Shown here piece by piece: positions 23,605 to 32,840 of a stretch of 37,570 nt of DNA. The notes under the pieces are model-generated. The model worked only from the letters and a program-made list of their open reading frames with translations. It did no database searches and was not told where the DNA came from. The stretch is from CAZPKH01 sp964407165. GTDB taxonomy: Bacteria > Bacteroidota > Bacteroidia > Bacteroidales > Muribaculaceae. The position numbers and the translations under genes are program-made. The first letter of the stretch is position 1, and the number at the start of each line of letters is the position of its first letter. The DNA lies in assembly GCA_964407165.1 (NCBI GenBank), contig CAYOUJ010000022.1, forward strand, positions 1-37,570, read 5' to 3'.

Positions 23605-24783
23605 TTAGTAGTTCAGGCCAAATGACCACAGAGGAAGGACCGTCCCGTGGGCAAATTCGATGTCATCTTTCACCACATACCCGCGCTCAGCCTCACGTAG
23701 CTGACGGCGGGTCTTGTTCTTGCCGCCGATCTCGAAGGTGATGTCGCCGATGCGGAAATCGGAAATACGCGAGGACACTACCGGCTGCCGAACACGCATC
23801 TGGTTGAAAAAGAACGTTTCCCGAAGGTTACCGATGTTCGGTTGGCCCGCTGCAAGCACAGTCATCAGCGTCGGGTTGTCAATGTACGCCTTCTCTACTT
23901 TGCCCAAGTTTTGCAAGCCTCCCGTGTCGTCGCGCAGCAGTGCTATCATCCCCGAAAGTTGCAGATAGCTAAGGTATTCCGGCACGTTCTCCGGACTCGC
24001 GCTGATGTCCTTGGCAAGGTTTGACGCAACGGGTTTGAACGGCGCCAATTCAGAGATGATGGCAAGCAACCGGCGCAGCTTGCGCACCGTAGTTGCCTTA
24101 AGCTGTGCGTGTTGCGCGATGTCTACCTCGATGGTATGGTCAACTGCCTGCAGCAGCCGTCGGGCAAGATTGCTCGTTCCCGACAGTGCGAGCGGATAAT
24201 ACCCTTCGGCCAGATATCGCCGGAAAAGCGGCAACGGATGCTCGACACCGGGGATGACGGCTCGCCCCTCTAATATCTCCTCTAATGAGTATGCAGGTGC
24301 ATGAATGTTATGAAACAGTGCAAGATACTCCCTAAACGACAGCCCTTGCAGATGATACATTAGTACGCGGCGGCTAAGATCGGCAAAACCCTTCTTGATG
24401 TCGAGTATCGACGAGCCCGTAAACGCAACCTTCAGCTCCGGATGCACATCGTAAATCTGCTTCAGCTCCCGTGACCAGTCAGGGTATTTATGTATTTCGT
24501 CGATGTATAGACGTCGGCCGTTCTCCTTTACCAGCTCATCGGCCACCTCAACAAGCGTGTGCGTGGTAAAATACAGATTGTCAGCTGACACATATAGCGC
24601 TCCCTCCAACCCGTTGTCGGCGAGGTGCTGTAGTAGCATCGTCGACTTCCCCACACCTCGCGGCCCCACTATGCCCACAAGCCGGTCCTCCCAGTCAATG
24701 TCGGCGTACAGATAACGGCGAAACGAGCGCGGCACCTGCCGCACCATCTCGTGCATATATTCTATTAGTTGCTGGTCAATCAT
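23605..24783 (-). CDS. AAA-family ATPase with DUF4143-type C-terminus
   Basis: A 392-residue predicted ATPase of the AAA_14/DUF4143 group. Walker A is GPRGVGKST at residues 40-48 and Walker B is RLYIDEIHK with Asp95/Glu96. The C-terminal part (about 290-390), with the GGKNKTRRQLREAERGYVVKD-like segment near the end, resembles the nuclease-like DUF4143 region. These genes are common in Bacteroidales, in many copies, and have no established function. A TAACTTTG box lies only four bases before the ATG, so the mRNA may be leaderless and the gene independently transcribed. Codon use is less GC-rich than the neighbours, hinting at acquisition. Confidence 0.85.
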   Translation of the reverse strand: MIDQQLIEYMHEMVRQVPRSFRRYLYADIDWEDRLVGIVGPRGVGKSTMLLQHLADNGLEGALYVSADNLYFTTHTLVEVADELVKENGRRLYIDEIHKYPDWSRELKQIYDVHPELKVAFTGSSILDIKKGFADLSRRVLMYHLQGLSFREYLALFHNIHAPAYSLEEILEGRAVIPGVEHPLPLFRRYLAEGYYPLALSGTSNLARRLLQAVDHTIEVDIAQHAQLKATTVRKLRRLLAIISELAPFKPVASNLAKDISASPENVPEYLSYLQLSGMIALLRDDTGGLQNLGKVEKAYIDNPTLMTVLAAGQPNIGNLRETFFFNQMRVRQPVVSSRISDFRIGDITFEIGGKNKTRRQLREAERGYVVKDDIEFAHGTVLPLWSFGLNY

Positions 24784-24787
24784 GCTG

Positions 24788-24795
24788 CAAAGTTA
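24788..24795 (-). promoter_or_regulatory. -7 box directly before the AAA ATPase gene
   Basis: TAACTTTG on the minus strand ends four bases before the ATG at 24783. No -33 box was found at the ideal spacing. Confidence 0.5.
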
Positions 24796-24876
24796 CAAAA
24801 TTCTCCTCAATGAATAAAATTTTTCCCCAAAAATCCTCCCCATTGAATGAAATTCTTGCGCGGCAACATATAACAA

Positions 24877-24911
24877 CGGATTGCACGTGCTTTAAAGGTC
24901 CGTGCAATCCG
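24877..24911 (-). terminator. hairpin after the EF-G2-like gene
   Basis: CGGATTGCACG (24877-24887) pairs exactly with CGTGCAATCCG (24901-24911) around a 13-base loop, about 20 bases beyond the stop codon. The T-run following on the minus strand is poor, so termination efficiency is uncertain. Confidence 0.5.
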
Positions 24912-24931
24912 TAGTATGAATAGTGGGTGGA

Positions 24932-27088
24932 TTAGTCCTCTTTGAGGCTCTCCTGGTACTCCTTGAGGAGCTTGTCCTGGACGTCGCCGGGGACGAGTTC
25001 GTAGGCCGAGAACTTCATGGAGAAGGATGAGCGGCCGCCGGTGATGGAGCTCAGCGCGGTGGAGTAGTTCGACATCTCCTTAAGGGGCACTTTGGCCTTG
25101 AGGTGCTCGAAGCCGTTCTCGCTGTGCATGCCCATGATGATGCCGCGGCGTCCCTGCAGGTCGCTCATCACGTCGCCCATGACGTCGCCGGGAACCATCA
25201 CGTCTACGTCGTAGACAGGCTCGAGCACCTTCGGGCCGGCGTTGCGGAACGCCTCGGAGAAGGCGTTGCGGCCGGCGAGGCGGAACGAGATCTCGTTGGA
25301 GTCAACGGGATGCATCTTGCCGTCGTAGATGAGCACGCGCACGTCGCGGGCGTAAGAGCCGGTGAGCGGACCTTGCTCCATGCGATCCATAAGGCCTTTG
25401 ATGATGGCGGGGATGAAGCGGGCGTCGATGGCGCCGCCGACGATGCAATTGCAGACCACGAGCTTGCCGCCCCACTCCAGGGGTATCTCCTGGGTGTCGC
25501 GCACGCTCATCTTGAACTCCTGGTTGCCGAACTTGTAGGTCTCGGGCACGGGCATGCCCTCGGTATAGGGCTCGACGATGAGGTGCACCTCGCCGAACTG
25601 GCCGGAGCCGCCTGACTGCTTCTTGTGGCGGTAGTCGGCGCGGGCGCTCTTGGTGATGGTCTCGCGGTAGGGTATCTTTGGCTCCTCGAAGACGATGGGG
25701 AGCTTGTCGTTGTTCTCGACGCGCCACTTGAGTGTGCGCAGGTGGAACTCGCCCTGACCCGAGAGGATGGTCTGCTTCAGCTCCTTCGACTGCTCGATGA
25801 TCCAGGTGGGATCCTCCTGGTGCATGCGGGTGAGTATCTGGCTGAGCTTCTCGGAGTCGCTCTCGGTGACGGGGCGCACGGCGCGCTGGTACTTGGGCGA
25901 GGGATACTCGATGAAGTCATATACATAGTCGCAGCCCTTGGCGTTAAGGGTGTCGCCGGTGCGCACGTCCTTGAGCTTGACGGCGGCGCCGAGGTCGCCG
26001 GCGCAGAGGGTGTCGACCGCGGTCTTGATCTGGCCGCACACGGCGTAGATCTGGGCGAAGCGCTCCTTGCCGCCGCGGGTCATGTTGTCGAGGTCGTCGC
26101 CGGCGTGCAGCGTGCCCGACATCACCTTGAAGTAGCTGACCTCGCCGATGTGGGGCTCGATGGTGGTCTTGAAGACGAAGAGCGACAGCGGGCCGTTGGA
26201 GTCAGGCTTGATGGCGTCGCCGGCGGTATCGACGGGCGCGGGCATCTCCTCGACGAAGGGCACCACGTTGCCCAGGAACTCCATCAGGCGGCGCACGCCC
26301 ATGTCCTTGCCGGCCGAGAGGCATACGACGGGATAGATCGAGCGGTCAACGAGGCCCTTGCGGATGCCCTCGCGCATCTCGTCCTCGCTCAGGGCGCCCT
26401 CCTCGAAGAATTTGTCCATGAGCGTCTCGTCGTTTTCGGCGGCGGCCTCTATAAGGGCGCTGTGCAGCTCCTCGGCCTTGTCAGCCTGGTCGGCGGGAAT
26501 CTCCTCTATGGTGGGGGCACCGCCCTCGGCCTTCCACGTCAGCTTCTTCATAAGCAGCACGTCGATGACGCTGTTGAAGCCCGGGCCTGTGGCCACGGGA
26601 TATTGTACGGGCACCACCTTGTTGCCGAACACGTCGCGCATCTGCTCGATGACGTTGTCGTAGTCGACGTTCTCGCCGTCCATCTTGTTGACGGCGAAGA
26701 TGACGGGCTTGCCCAGCTTGGCGGTCTGGCGGAAGATGTTCTGTGTGCCTACCTCCACGCCATACATGCCGTTGACGAGTATCACGCCGGCATCGGTGAC
26801 GTTGAGGGCGGTGATGGCGTTGCCGACGAAGTCGTCAGCGCCGGGGCAGTCGATGAAGTTGAGCTTGCGGCCGTTGAACTCGGCGTAGAACACTGTCGAG
26901 AACACGGAGTAGCCATACTCTTTCTCTACGGGAAAGCTGTCGCTGACGGTGTTGCCGGCTTCGACGGTGCCGCGACGTTTTATGACTCCACACTCATAGA
27001 GCATGGCCTCAGTGAGTGTGGTCTTACCGGAGCCCTTGCTGCCAAGCAAGGAGATGTTTTTGATTTCGTTAGTTGGATAAACTTTCAT
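24932..27088 (-). CDS. EF-G paralogue (EF-G2 type) with altered GTPase motifs
   Basis: A 718-residue translation factor with the five-domain EF-G layout. The P-loop is GSKGSGKTT (16-24) instead of GHIDAGKTT, the switch I region has EYGYSV where EF-G has RGITI, and G3 reads DCPGADDF (80-87), with Ala84 in place of the catalytic histidine of DTPGHVDF. NKMD (134-137) is intact, so GTP may still bind. The Bacteroides thetaiotaomicron paralogue EF-G2 is known to support translocation without GTP hydrolysis and to help during starvation and gut colonisation; this protein has the residue changes expected of that class. It is divergent from lon. Confidence 0.9.
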   Translation of the reverse strand: MKVYPTNEIKNISLLGSKGSGKTTLTEAMLYECGVIKRRGTVEAGNTVSDSFPVEKEYGYSVFSTVFYAEFNGRKLNFIDCPGADDFVGNAITALNVTDAGVILVNGMYGVEVGTQNIFRQTAKLGKPVIFAVNKMDGENVDYDNVIEQMRDVFGNKVVPVQYPVATGPGFNSVIDVLLMKKLTWKAEGGAPTIEEIPADQADKAEELHSALIEAAAENDETLMDKFFEEGALSEDEMREGIRKGLVDRSIYPVVCLSAGKDMGVRRLMEFLGNVVPFVEEMPAPVDTAGDAIKPDSNGPLSLFVFKTTIEPHIGEVSYFKVMSGTLHAGDDLDNMTRGGKERFAQIYAVCGQIKTAVDTLCAGDLGAAVKLKDVRTGDTLNAKGCDYVYDFIEYPSPKYQRAVRPVTESDSEKLSQILTRMHQEDPTWIIEQSKELKQTILSGQGEFHLRTLKWRVENNDKLPIVFEEPKIPYRETITKSARADYRHKKQSGGSGQFGEVHLIVEPYTEGMPVPETYKFGNQEFKMSVRDTQEIPLEWGGKLVVCNCIVGGAIDARFIPAIIKGLMDRMEQGPLTGSYARDVRVLIYDGKMHPVDSNEISFRLAGRNAFSEAFRNAGPKVLEPVYDVDVMVPGDVMGDVMSDLQGRRGIIMGMHSENGFEHLKAKVPLKEMSNYSTALSSITGGRSSFSMKFSAYELVPGDVQDKLLKEYQESLKED

Positions 27089-27229
27089 GTTATTAGGTTA
27101 TAAATGATATATTTACGACAGGGGGTTGCAAACGGGTATGCAAAAACGTGTGCAATTTAGCAATAATTTCGCAAACGGACAATGTTTTTGGCGAATATTT
27201 TCGATTTATGATGTTTTAAGCCTGAAAAG

Positions 27230-27260
27230 TTGTGGCTTCGGCTGAAGTTTAGTAACTTTG
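27230..27260 (+). promoter_or_regulatory. lon promoter
   Basis: TTG at 27230-27232, a 20-base spacer, then TAACTTTG at 27253-27260, giving a leader of about 25 bases before the ATG at 27292. As no later promoter was seen, it may also drive the phosphosignalling genes downstream. The rest of the 27089-27291 divergent gap shows several GCAAAC words but no clear promoter for the EF-G2 gene. Confidence 0.75.
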
Positions 27261-27291
27261 CAAGTCACTTTGCACACATACCCCCCCGCAG

Positions 27292-29703
27292 ATGAAAGAC
27301 GACAACCCGCTGGCCCACTTCGGCCACATCTCCATAGACACCACCGCCTCTGAGGCCAGCCCCGACTATGCCTCGTTGCCGCTGATGGCCACCCGCGACT
27401 TCGTGCTTTTCCCCGGAGTCACATTCCCTATCTCGCTCGTGCGCGAGAGCACCCTGCGCATGGCCACCGACGCCTGCGAGCGCAATGTGCTCGTGGGCAT
27501 TGTCTGCCAGACCAACAGTGAGATAGAGAATCCCCGCGTGTCCGACTTGCAGCGCTACGGCGTCATCGGCCAGATATTCCGCATAATCGACCTCCCCGAC
27601 GGCACCAAGACCGCCATCGTCAGCGCGCGTAACAAGTTTCGCATCACCGGCCCGGCGCAATATCCATGCGCCCTGGGCGACGGCATGCTCTGCTCTGCCG
27701 CCGAGCCGGTCAAGGAGTCGCATGTGCGTCCCACAGACAAGGAGCTGCTTGTGCTAGTGCAAGCCATCAAGGAGTCGATGATGAACATCTTCAACAACGC
27801 CGCCGGCATACCGGACGACCTCAAGTTCAACATCGAGAACACCGACCAGGCCGCCGTGCTGGTCAACCTCATCAGCACCCACGCGCCTTTCAGCGCCGAG
27901 TTCAAGGGACGCCTGCTGGCCCTGAACAAGCTCAAGGAGCGGGCATACATGCTGCTGACAGAGCTGTCGAAAAATGAGCAGCTGTCGGAGATCAACCGCG
28001 ACATACAGCGCCGCACCAAGGCGCGCATCGACGAAAACCAGCGCAACATCTTCTTGCGCGAGCAGCTGCAGAGCATACGTGAGGAGCTTTATGGCGACGT
28101 CGACGACACCGACAAGTTTCGCAAGCGTCTGGAGGAGGTGGCCGTGCCCGCCCACGCCGCCGAGGCCATCAACCGCGAGATAGACAAGCTCGACCGCCTG
28201 CAGCCGCAGTCGCCCGAATACTCCGTGCAATACGGCTACATCGACACCTTGCTCAGCCTCCCCTGGACCGTCGCCGAGCCCCCGCAGACCGACTTCGCCG
28301 CCGCGCAGGCCACGCTCGACGCCGACCACTACGGCCTCGAGAAGGTCAAGGAGCGCATTCTCGAGCAGATAGCCGTGGTGCTCAACAACCCCGAAGGCCG
28401 CTCGCCCATCATCTGCCTTGTCGGCGCCCCCGGCGTGGGCAAGACGTCGCTTGGCGAGTCGATAGCGCGCGCCATGGGGCGCAAATACCAGCGTGTGTCG
28501 CTCGGCGGCATGCACGACGAGGCCGAGGTGCGCGGACACCGCCGCACCTACATCGGCGCCCTCCCCGGCCGTATCATGGAGGGTATACGCCGCTGCGGCT
28601 CCTCCAACCCCGTCATGCTCCTCGACGAGATCGACAAGATGGGCCAGGACTTCCGCGGCGACCCGTCGGCAGCACTGCTCGAGGTGCTCGACCCGGAGCA
28701 GAACTGCCACTTCCACGACAACTACATCGACATCGACTACGACCTGTCGAAGGTCATGTTCATAGCCACGGCAAACACCCTCCAGACCGTCCCGCAGCCT
28801 CTGCTCGACCGCATGGAGGTCATCGAGATTTCCGGCTACCTCATGGAGGAGAAGATGGAGATAGCCCACCGCCACCTGCTGCCGCGCCTGCTGCACGACA
28901 ACGGCCTGCAGGCTGGCGACATAGGGGTCACCGACGACGCCCTGCGCCGCATCATCGAGCGCTACACCGCCGAGAGCGGCGTCCGCGCCCTTGAGAAGCA
29001 GCTGGCAAAGATAGTGCGCCAGGGCATCCTCCGATTCGTGCGCGACGGCGCCTCCAAGCCGCTGACGATAGGGGAGGAGATGGTGCACGAACTGCTGGGC
29101 ATCGAGACCTACACCCGCGAGAAATATGAGGGCAACGACCTCCCCGGGGTGGTCACGGGCCTGGCGTGGACGCAGGTGGGCGGCGAGATACTCTACATCG
29201 AGTCGTCGCTCTCGCCAGCCAAGCAGTTCGGCCTCGAGCTTACCGGCAACCTGGGCAACGTGATGAAAGAGTCGGCCACCATCGCCGCGCAGTGGGTCAA
29301 GGCCCACGCCGACATGCTCGGCATACCGCGCGAAAAGATCGACGGCAACCTGCTCAACATCCACGCTCCAGAGGGCGCCATTCCCAAGGACGGCCCCTCG
29401 GCCGGCATCACTATCGTAACCTCCATCGTCAGCACCTACAAGCAGCTGAAGGTGCGCGAGCGCCTGGCCATGACCGGCGAGATTACCCTCCGCGGGCGCG
29501 TGCTCCCCGTGGGAGGCATCAAGGAGAAGATACTCGCCGCCAAGCGCGCCGGCATCACCGACATTATCCTCCCGGGACGCAACCGCAAGGACGTCGACGA
29601 CATCCCCTCCCGCTATCTCGACGGGCTGACGTTCCACTACGTCGACACCGTCGCACAGGTCATCGACCTTGCCATCACCTCCGAGCAAGCCTCCACAATC
29701 TGA
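27292..29703 (+). CDS. lon: ATP-dependent protease Lon
   Basis: An 803-residue cytoplasmic AAA+ serine protease that degrades misfolded and regulatory proteins. It has the N-terminal LON substrate domain (about 30-235, LPLMATRDFVLFPGVTFPIS), Walker A GAPGVGKT at 378-385, Walker B VMLLDEIDK, and the proteolytic Ser703 in PKDGPSAGIT with Lys744 in GGIKEKILAAKRAG. The length is normal for Bacteroidetes Lon. It is followed after 26 bases by a small FHA-like gene and then phosphatase and kinase genes, with no terminator between, an unusual linkage for lon. Confidence 0.97.
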   Translation: MKDDNPLAHFGHISIDTTASEASPDYASLPLMATRDFVLFPGVTFPISLVRESTLRMATDACERNVLVGIVCQTNSEIENPRVSDLQRYGVIGQIFRIIDLPDGTKTAIVSARNKFRITGPAQYPCALGDGMLCSAAEPVKESHVRPTDKELLVLVQAIKESMMNIFNNAAGIPDDLKFNIENTDQAAVLVNLISTHAPFSAEFKGRLLALNKLKERAYMLLTELSKNEQLSEINRDIQRRTKARIDENQRNIFLREQLQSIREELYGDVDDTDKFRKRLEEVAVPAHAAEAINREIDKLDRLQPQSPEYSVQYGYIDTLLSLPWTVAEPPQTDFAAAQATLDADHYGLEKVKERILEQIAVVLNNPEGRSPIICLVGAPGVGKTSLGESIARAMGRKYQRVSLGGMHDEAEVRGHRRTYIGALPGRIMEGIRRCGSSNPVMLLDEIDKMGQDFRGDPSAALLEVLDPEQNCHFHDNYIDIDYDLSKVMFIATANTLQTVPQPLLDRMEVIEISGYLMEEKMEIAHRHLLPRLLHDNGLQAGDIGVTDDALRRIIERYTAESGVRALEKQLAKIVRQGILRFVRDGASKPLTIGEEMVHELLGIETYTREKYEGNDLPGVVTGLAWTQVGGEILYIESSLSPAKQFGLELTGNLGNVMKESATIAAQWVKAHADMLGIPREKIDGNLLNIHAPEGAIPKDGPSAGITIVTSIVSTYKQLKVRERLAMTGEITLRGRVLPVGGIKEKILAAKRAGITDIILPGRNRKDVDDIPSRYLDGLTFHYVDTVAQVIDLAITSEQASTI

Positions 29704-29729
29704 CAAACCTTCACCACACATTATATAAT

Positions 29730-30035
29730 ATGGCAACGGAAACCACCATAGACGGGAAGCTGATAAAGCTCTTCAAGGCCGACGACAAGTACGTCGACCT
29801 CCCGGCCGGACGCACCACCGCCGTCGGCGGCGCCGTCATCGAGGTCACACAGACCCCCCGCGGCTGCCGGTACCGCCTCAAGGCGTCGCGCCCTGACACT
29901 GTGATACACCACAACCGCGTGCGCCTCGACCCCGAGGCAACAGCCATGCTCAACTTCGGCGACGGCGTGATCATCGACGGCGTCCCATACCAGTTCACTG
30001 ATTACCGATACACCAAAATCGCCAAACCGCAATGA
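29730..30035 (+). CDS. small FHA-like hypothetical protein
   Basis: A 101-residue protein without signal peptide or membrane segment. I do not recognise a named family. The second half (HHNRVRLDPEATAMLNFGDG then VIIDGVPYQF) follows the end of FHA phosphopeptide-binding domains, where an NG-x-R-L turn precedes a GD-x-I-x-I-G-x-x-x-F strand; the first half is too short for a full domain, so this is a weak resemblance. It overlaps the PP2C phosphatase start by four bases (ATGA), so the two proteins are made together. An adaptor of the downstream kinase/phosphatase pair is a reasonable guess. Confidence 0.75.
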   Translation: MATETTIDGKLIKLFKADDKYVDLPAGRTTAVGGAVIEVTQTPRGCRYRLKASRPDTVIHHNRVRLDPEATAMLNFGDGVIIDGVPYQFTDYRYTKIAKPQ

Positions 30036-30889
30036 AAATCACTTTAGAGCCCACATACTCATACTGCCAGCAGGGCCTGCGCCAGTATCAGCAGGATGCA
30101 CGTTACCCCGACGCCGACACTACAGACGGCACGGGCCGGTTTTACTGCGTGTGCGACGGTGTCGGCGGCAGCAAGCACGGCGAGATGGCCAGCGGGCTGT
30201 TTTGCACCCTCATGGCCGACTACCTCGCCGGAGTCGACCTGACCAAGCCCTTCACCGTCGACGACTTCCGCACCGCCATGGCCGAGGTGATGGACACCTT
30301 CCACGCCCGCCTCATGGTCGAGGCTCCCGAGTCGGCCACCACCATGACCATGGCCGTGGTGCACGGCGGAGGCATACTCCTGGCCCATGTCGGCGACAGC
30401 CGCATCTACCATACGCGCCATCGTACGGGAGTGTTGTATCGCTCAAACGACGACTCGTTGGTCAACGTGCTCGTCCACACCGGCAACCTCACCCCCCAGG
30501 AGGCCATCGACCATCCACGCAGCAACATCATCACCCGCTGCCTCAATGCGCAGGAGGAGGATCCCGACACCCCGCTGATGGTGACCGTGCTCAACGTCAC
30601 CGACCTCCAGCCGCGCGACGAGATATTCCTCTGCTCTGACGGATGCCTCCACAGCGTCAAAAACCGCTCGCTGGCCGGCATGCTCGTCGGCGGTCTCTCG
30701 CTCGAAGACCAGTGTGAGTCGCTCGCCACCGAGAGCCGCGAGTCTACCGACAACAACACCGCCGTTTTCCTCCGCGTCCGCTCGGTAGAGCCGGAGAAGG
30801 GCGACGTGGTCAACCCGGTAGACGAGGTGCAGGTGGTAACCCCCGGGCGCGTCGCCCCCCGGCGTCGCCGCCTCTTCTCCCGCAAATAA
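30032..30889 (+). CDS. PP2C-family Ser/Thr protein phosphatase
   Basis: A 285-residue metal-dependent phosphatase. The metal-binding aspartates are visible: Asp22 in QYQQDA, Asp42 in CDGVGG, Asp122 in HVGDSRIY, Asp203 in CSDG and Asp240 in TDNNT, the standard PP2C set. The last 40 residues are a basic tail (RRRRLFSRK). No membrane segment, so cytoplasmic. It lies 30 bases before a Ser/Thr kinase gene, and such pairs normally act on the same substrates with opposite effect. Its start overlaps the FHA-like gene. Confidence 0.93.
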   Translation: MKITLEPTYSYCQQGLRQYQQDARYPDADTTDGTGRFYCVCDGVGGSKHGEMASGLFCTLMADYLAGVDLTKPFTVDDFRTAMAEVMDTFHARLMVEAPESATTMTMAVVHGGGILLAHVGDSRIYHTRHRTGVLYRSNDDSLVNVLVHTGNLTPQEAIDHPRSNIITRCLNAQEEDPDTPLMVTVLNVTDLQPRDEIFLCSDGCLHSVKNRSLAGMLVGGLSLEDQCESLATESRESTDNNTAVFLRVRSVEPEKGDVVNPVDEVQVVTPGRVAPRRRRLFSRK

Positions 30890-30919
30890 AAACATCCGTT
30901 GTTTTTGTAAAATACCGAC

Positions 30920-32815
30920 ATGGATGCAGCCAAACTCCAACGAATAGCCCTGCCGCCAAACACGGTTATATGCACCCCGTTCGGCGCCACCTACGTGCTT
31001 GAGACACCTCTCGGCGCCGGCGGATTCGGCATCACATACCGCGCGCTCTTCACCGACTCCGACGGCCGGTGCACCGAGATAGCCATCAAGGAGCACTTCG
31101 TCAGCGAGATGTGCGAGCGCGAGGGCACCTCCCAGCGCGTCACCTACTCCACGCCGCTGAGCAAGCGCGTCGAAGACAGCAAAATTGACTTCATGGCCGA
31201 GGCAAAGCGCCTCCAGCTCCTCGGCCGGGGGCATGACAACATAGTCAGCGTGGGCATCATCTTCGAGGCCAACAACACTGCCTACTACACCATGGAGTAC
31301 CTCAACGGCACCTCCCTGGGCGACCTCGTCAAGCAGCACGGACGCCTCACCCCGCAACGCACCGCCGAGCTGATGCTGCCCATCATGGACGCCGTGGCCT
31401 ATCTCCACCGCAACCATGTGACGCACCTCGACATCAAGCCCGACAACATAATGCTATCGACGCGCCAGGACGGCACCCTCCGGCCTGTGCTCATCGACTT
31501 CGGCCTATCAAAGCATTACGACGCCAACGACTCTCCTACCTCCACCATACACACCCAGGGATGCTCCGACGGCTACTCTCCCATCGAGCAGTATTCAGGC
31601 ATCACCACCTTCATGCCCACCGCCGACGTCTACGCCCTCGGCGCCACCCTCGTCTACTGCCTCACCGGCAAACGTCCCCCGAAGGCTTCCGACATCAGCC
31701 GTCAGACCCTCCGGGGCATCACCGAGCAGTTGCCCGAGCCTTTCCGCAGCGTCGTCGCCATGGCCATGGAGGGCTCCCACTTCGACCGCTGCGACAATGT
31801 CGACCGCATGATCGGCCCCATCTTCGCAGCCTACCCCCCCGCCGTCCCCGCCGTCCCCAAGCAGTCCGAGCCGGAGCCTGCGGAGCCCGAGAACGACGAG
31901 ACCCATATCCTCGACGAGGAGACGGTGGAGGGGGGCGCCGCCCCCGCGCCCGCAGATCAGGAGGGCGGCCGTTCTCGGCCGCATACCCCCGACGTGCCCG
32001 CAAACGGGGAGCCGAAAGAGGAGGAGACGCCCCCCGTCCCGGCCGGAGATGAGCACGCCACAAAGGTTGTGCTCGACCTCCCCAAGCCCGAGCCCAAGAA
32101 AGAGAAGCGGAAAAAGAAGAAGAAAGAGGGGGGAGGCGCCCCCGCGCCCCCGTCCTCAAGTCAGGGGGACGGCAGTTCCGACCGCACCTCCCAGGCGTCT
32201 CCGTCTGGCGACGAGACCAAACTAAACACCGATGAAGAACCTGCGCTCTCCGAAAACGCAACACGTCCCAACCTCCCTGCCGACGAAAATCCGGAGGTGC
32301 CGGTCGCTGCCGATGAATCTTCCCCTGCCTCCTCCAGGCGCAAATACATCATCGCCGCTGCTGTCGCGCTCCTCCTCGGTGTCGGCGTCGGCGTCCTCGT
32401 CATGACCAAAGGCGGCTCGGAGCCAGCCCCCGCGCCGGACATCGTCGTGGAAGACACCGTCGGGGTGCAGCCTATAGCCGAGGAGACTGTCACCGACAGC
32501 GTGGAGCCACCGCTCGAGGTGGCCAAGGAGCAGCCCATCGAAGTTGCCAAGAATGAGGACAAGGGCGCCGAAAAAAAGGAGACCAAGAAACCCAAAGAGG
32601 ACGTCGCTAAAACCGACCCGGTGCCGAAACCCACCCCCGAGCCGAAGCCCGTTACTCCCAAGACCAACTACAAGGCCCAGGCCCAGAGTGCCTTAAGCCG
32701 CGGTGACTATGAGAGCGCCTACCGCCTCGGCAGGCTTGCCAAACAAAACGGCGAAGACATCTCCGACGACTGGATTGCCCGCGCCAAGCGAATGGCCGAC
32801 CGCAAAATCAACTAA
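30920..32815 (+). CDS. transmembrane Ser/Thr protein kinase
   Basis: A 631-residue kinase. Catalytic domain about 24-305: glycine loop GAGGFG (32-37), Lys57 in EIAIKEHF, catalytic HLDIKPDN (Asp171, Asn176) and DFG (193-195). Leucine replaces the arginine of HRD, so it is a non-RD kinase and may not need activation-loop phosphorylation. A long charged Pro/Glu/Lys linker (about 310-475) leads to one transmembrane helix (476-496). The external part is Pro/Glu/Lys-rich and ends in a helical segment (YKAQAQSALSRGDYESAYRL) resembling a TPR-like hairpin. It faces the cytoplasm with a periplasmic sensor tail. The partner phosphatase is just upstream and a SUMF1 protein follows. Confidence 0.93.
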   Translation: MDAAKLQRIALPPNTVICTPFGATYVLETPLGAGGFGITYRALFTDSDGRCTEIAIKEHFVSEMCEREGTSQRVTYSTPLSKRVEDSKIDFMAEAKRLQLLGRGHDNIVSVGIIFEANNTAYYTMEYLNGTSLGDLVKQHGRLTPQRTAELMLPIMDAVAYLHRNHVTHLDIKPDNIMLSTRQDGTLRPVLIDFGLSKHYDANDSPTSTIHTQGCSDGYSPIEQYSGITTFMPTADVYALGATLVYCLTGKRPPKASDISRQTLRGITEQLPEPFRSVVAMAMEGSHFDRCDNVDRMIGPIFAAYPPAVPAVPKQSEPEPAEPENDETHILDEETVEGGAAPAPADQEGGRSRPHTPDVPANGEPKEEETPPVPAGDEHATKVVLDLPKPEPKKEKRKKKKKEGGGAPAPPSSSQGDGSSDRTSQASPSGDETKLNTDEEPALSENATRPNLPADENPEVPVAADESSPASSRRKYIIAAAVALLLGVGVGVLVMTKGGSEPAPAPDIVVEDTVGVQPIAEETVTDSVEPPLEVAKEQPIEVAKNEDKGAEKKETKKPKEDVAKTDPVPKPTPEPKPVTPKTNYKAQAQSALSRGDYESAYRLGRLAKQNGEDISDDWIARAKRMADRKIN

Positions 32816-32840
32816 CATCCCCTTAATATCCCGACCAATC

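Noticed and set aside
23605..24783. Anti-phage or toxin-antitoxin defence role for the AAA/DUF4143 ATPase
   Set aside because: No partner nuclease, toxin or other defence gene is adjacent, and the family is common in Bacteroidales genomes without known defence function.
25625..27103. Long plus-strand open frame opposite the EF-G2-like gene
   Set aside because: Antisense shadow with biased composition and no motif; the EF-G2 reading is certain.
27754..29736. 660-residue minus-strand open frame opposite lon
   Set aside because: Shadow of lon; composition is dominated by Leu/Val/Ala/Asp/His without a domain.
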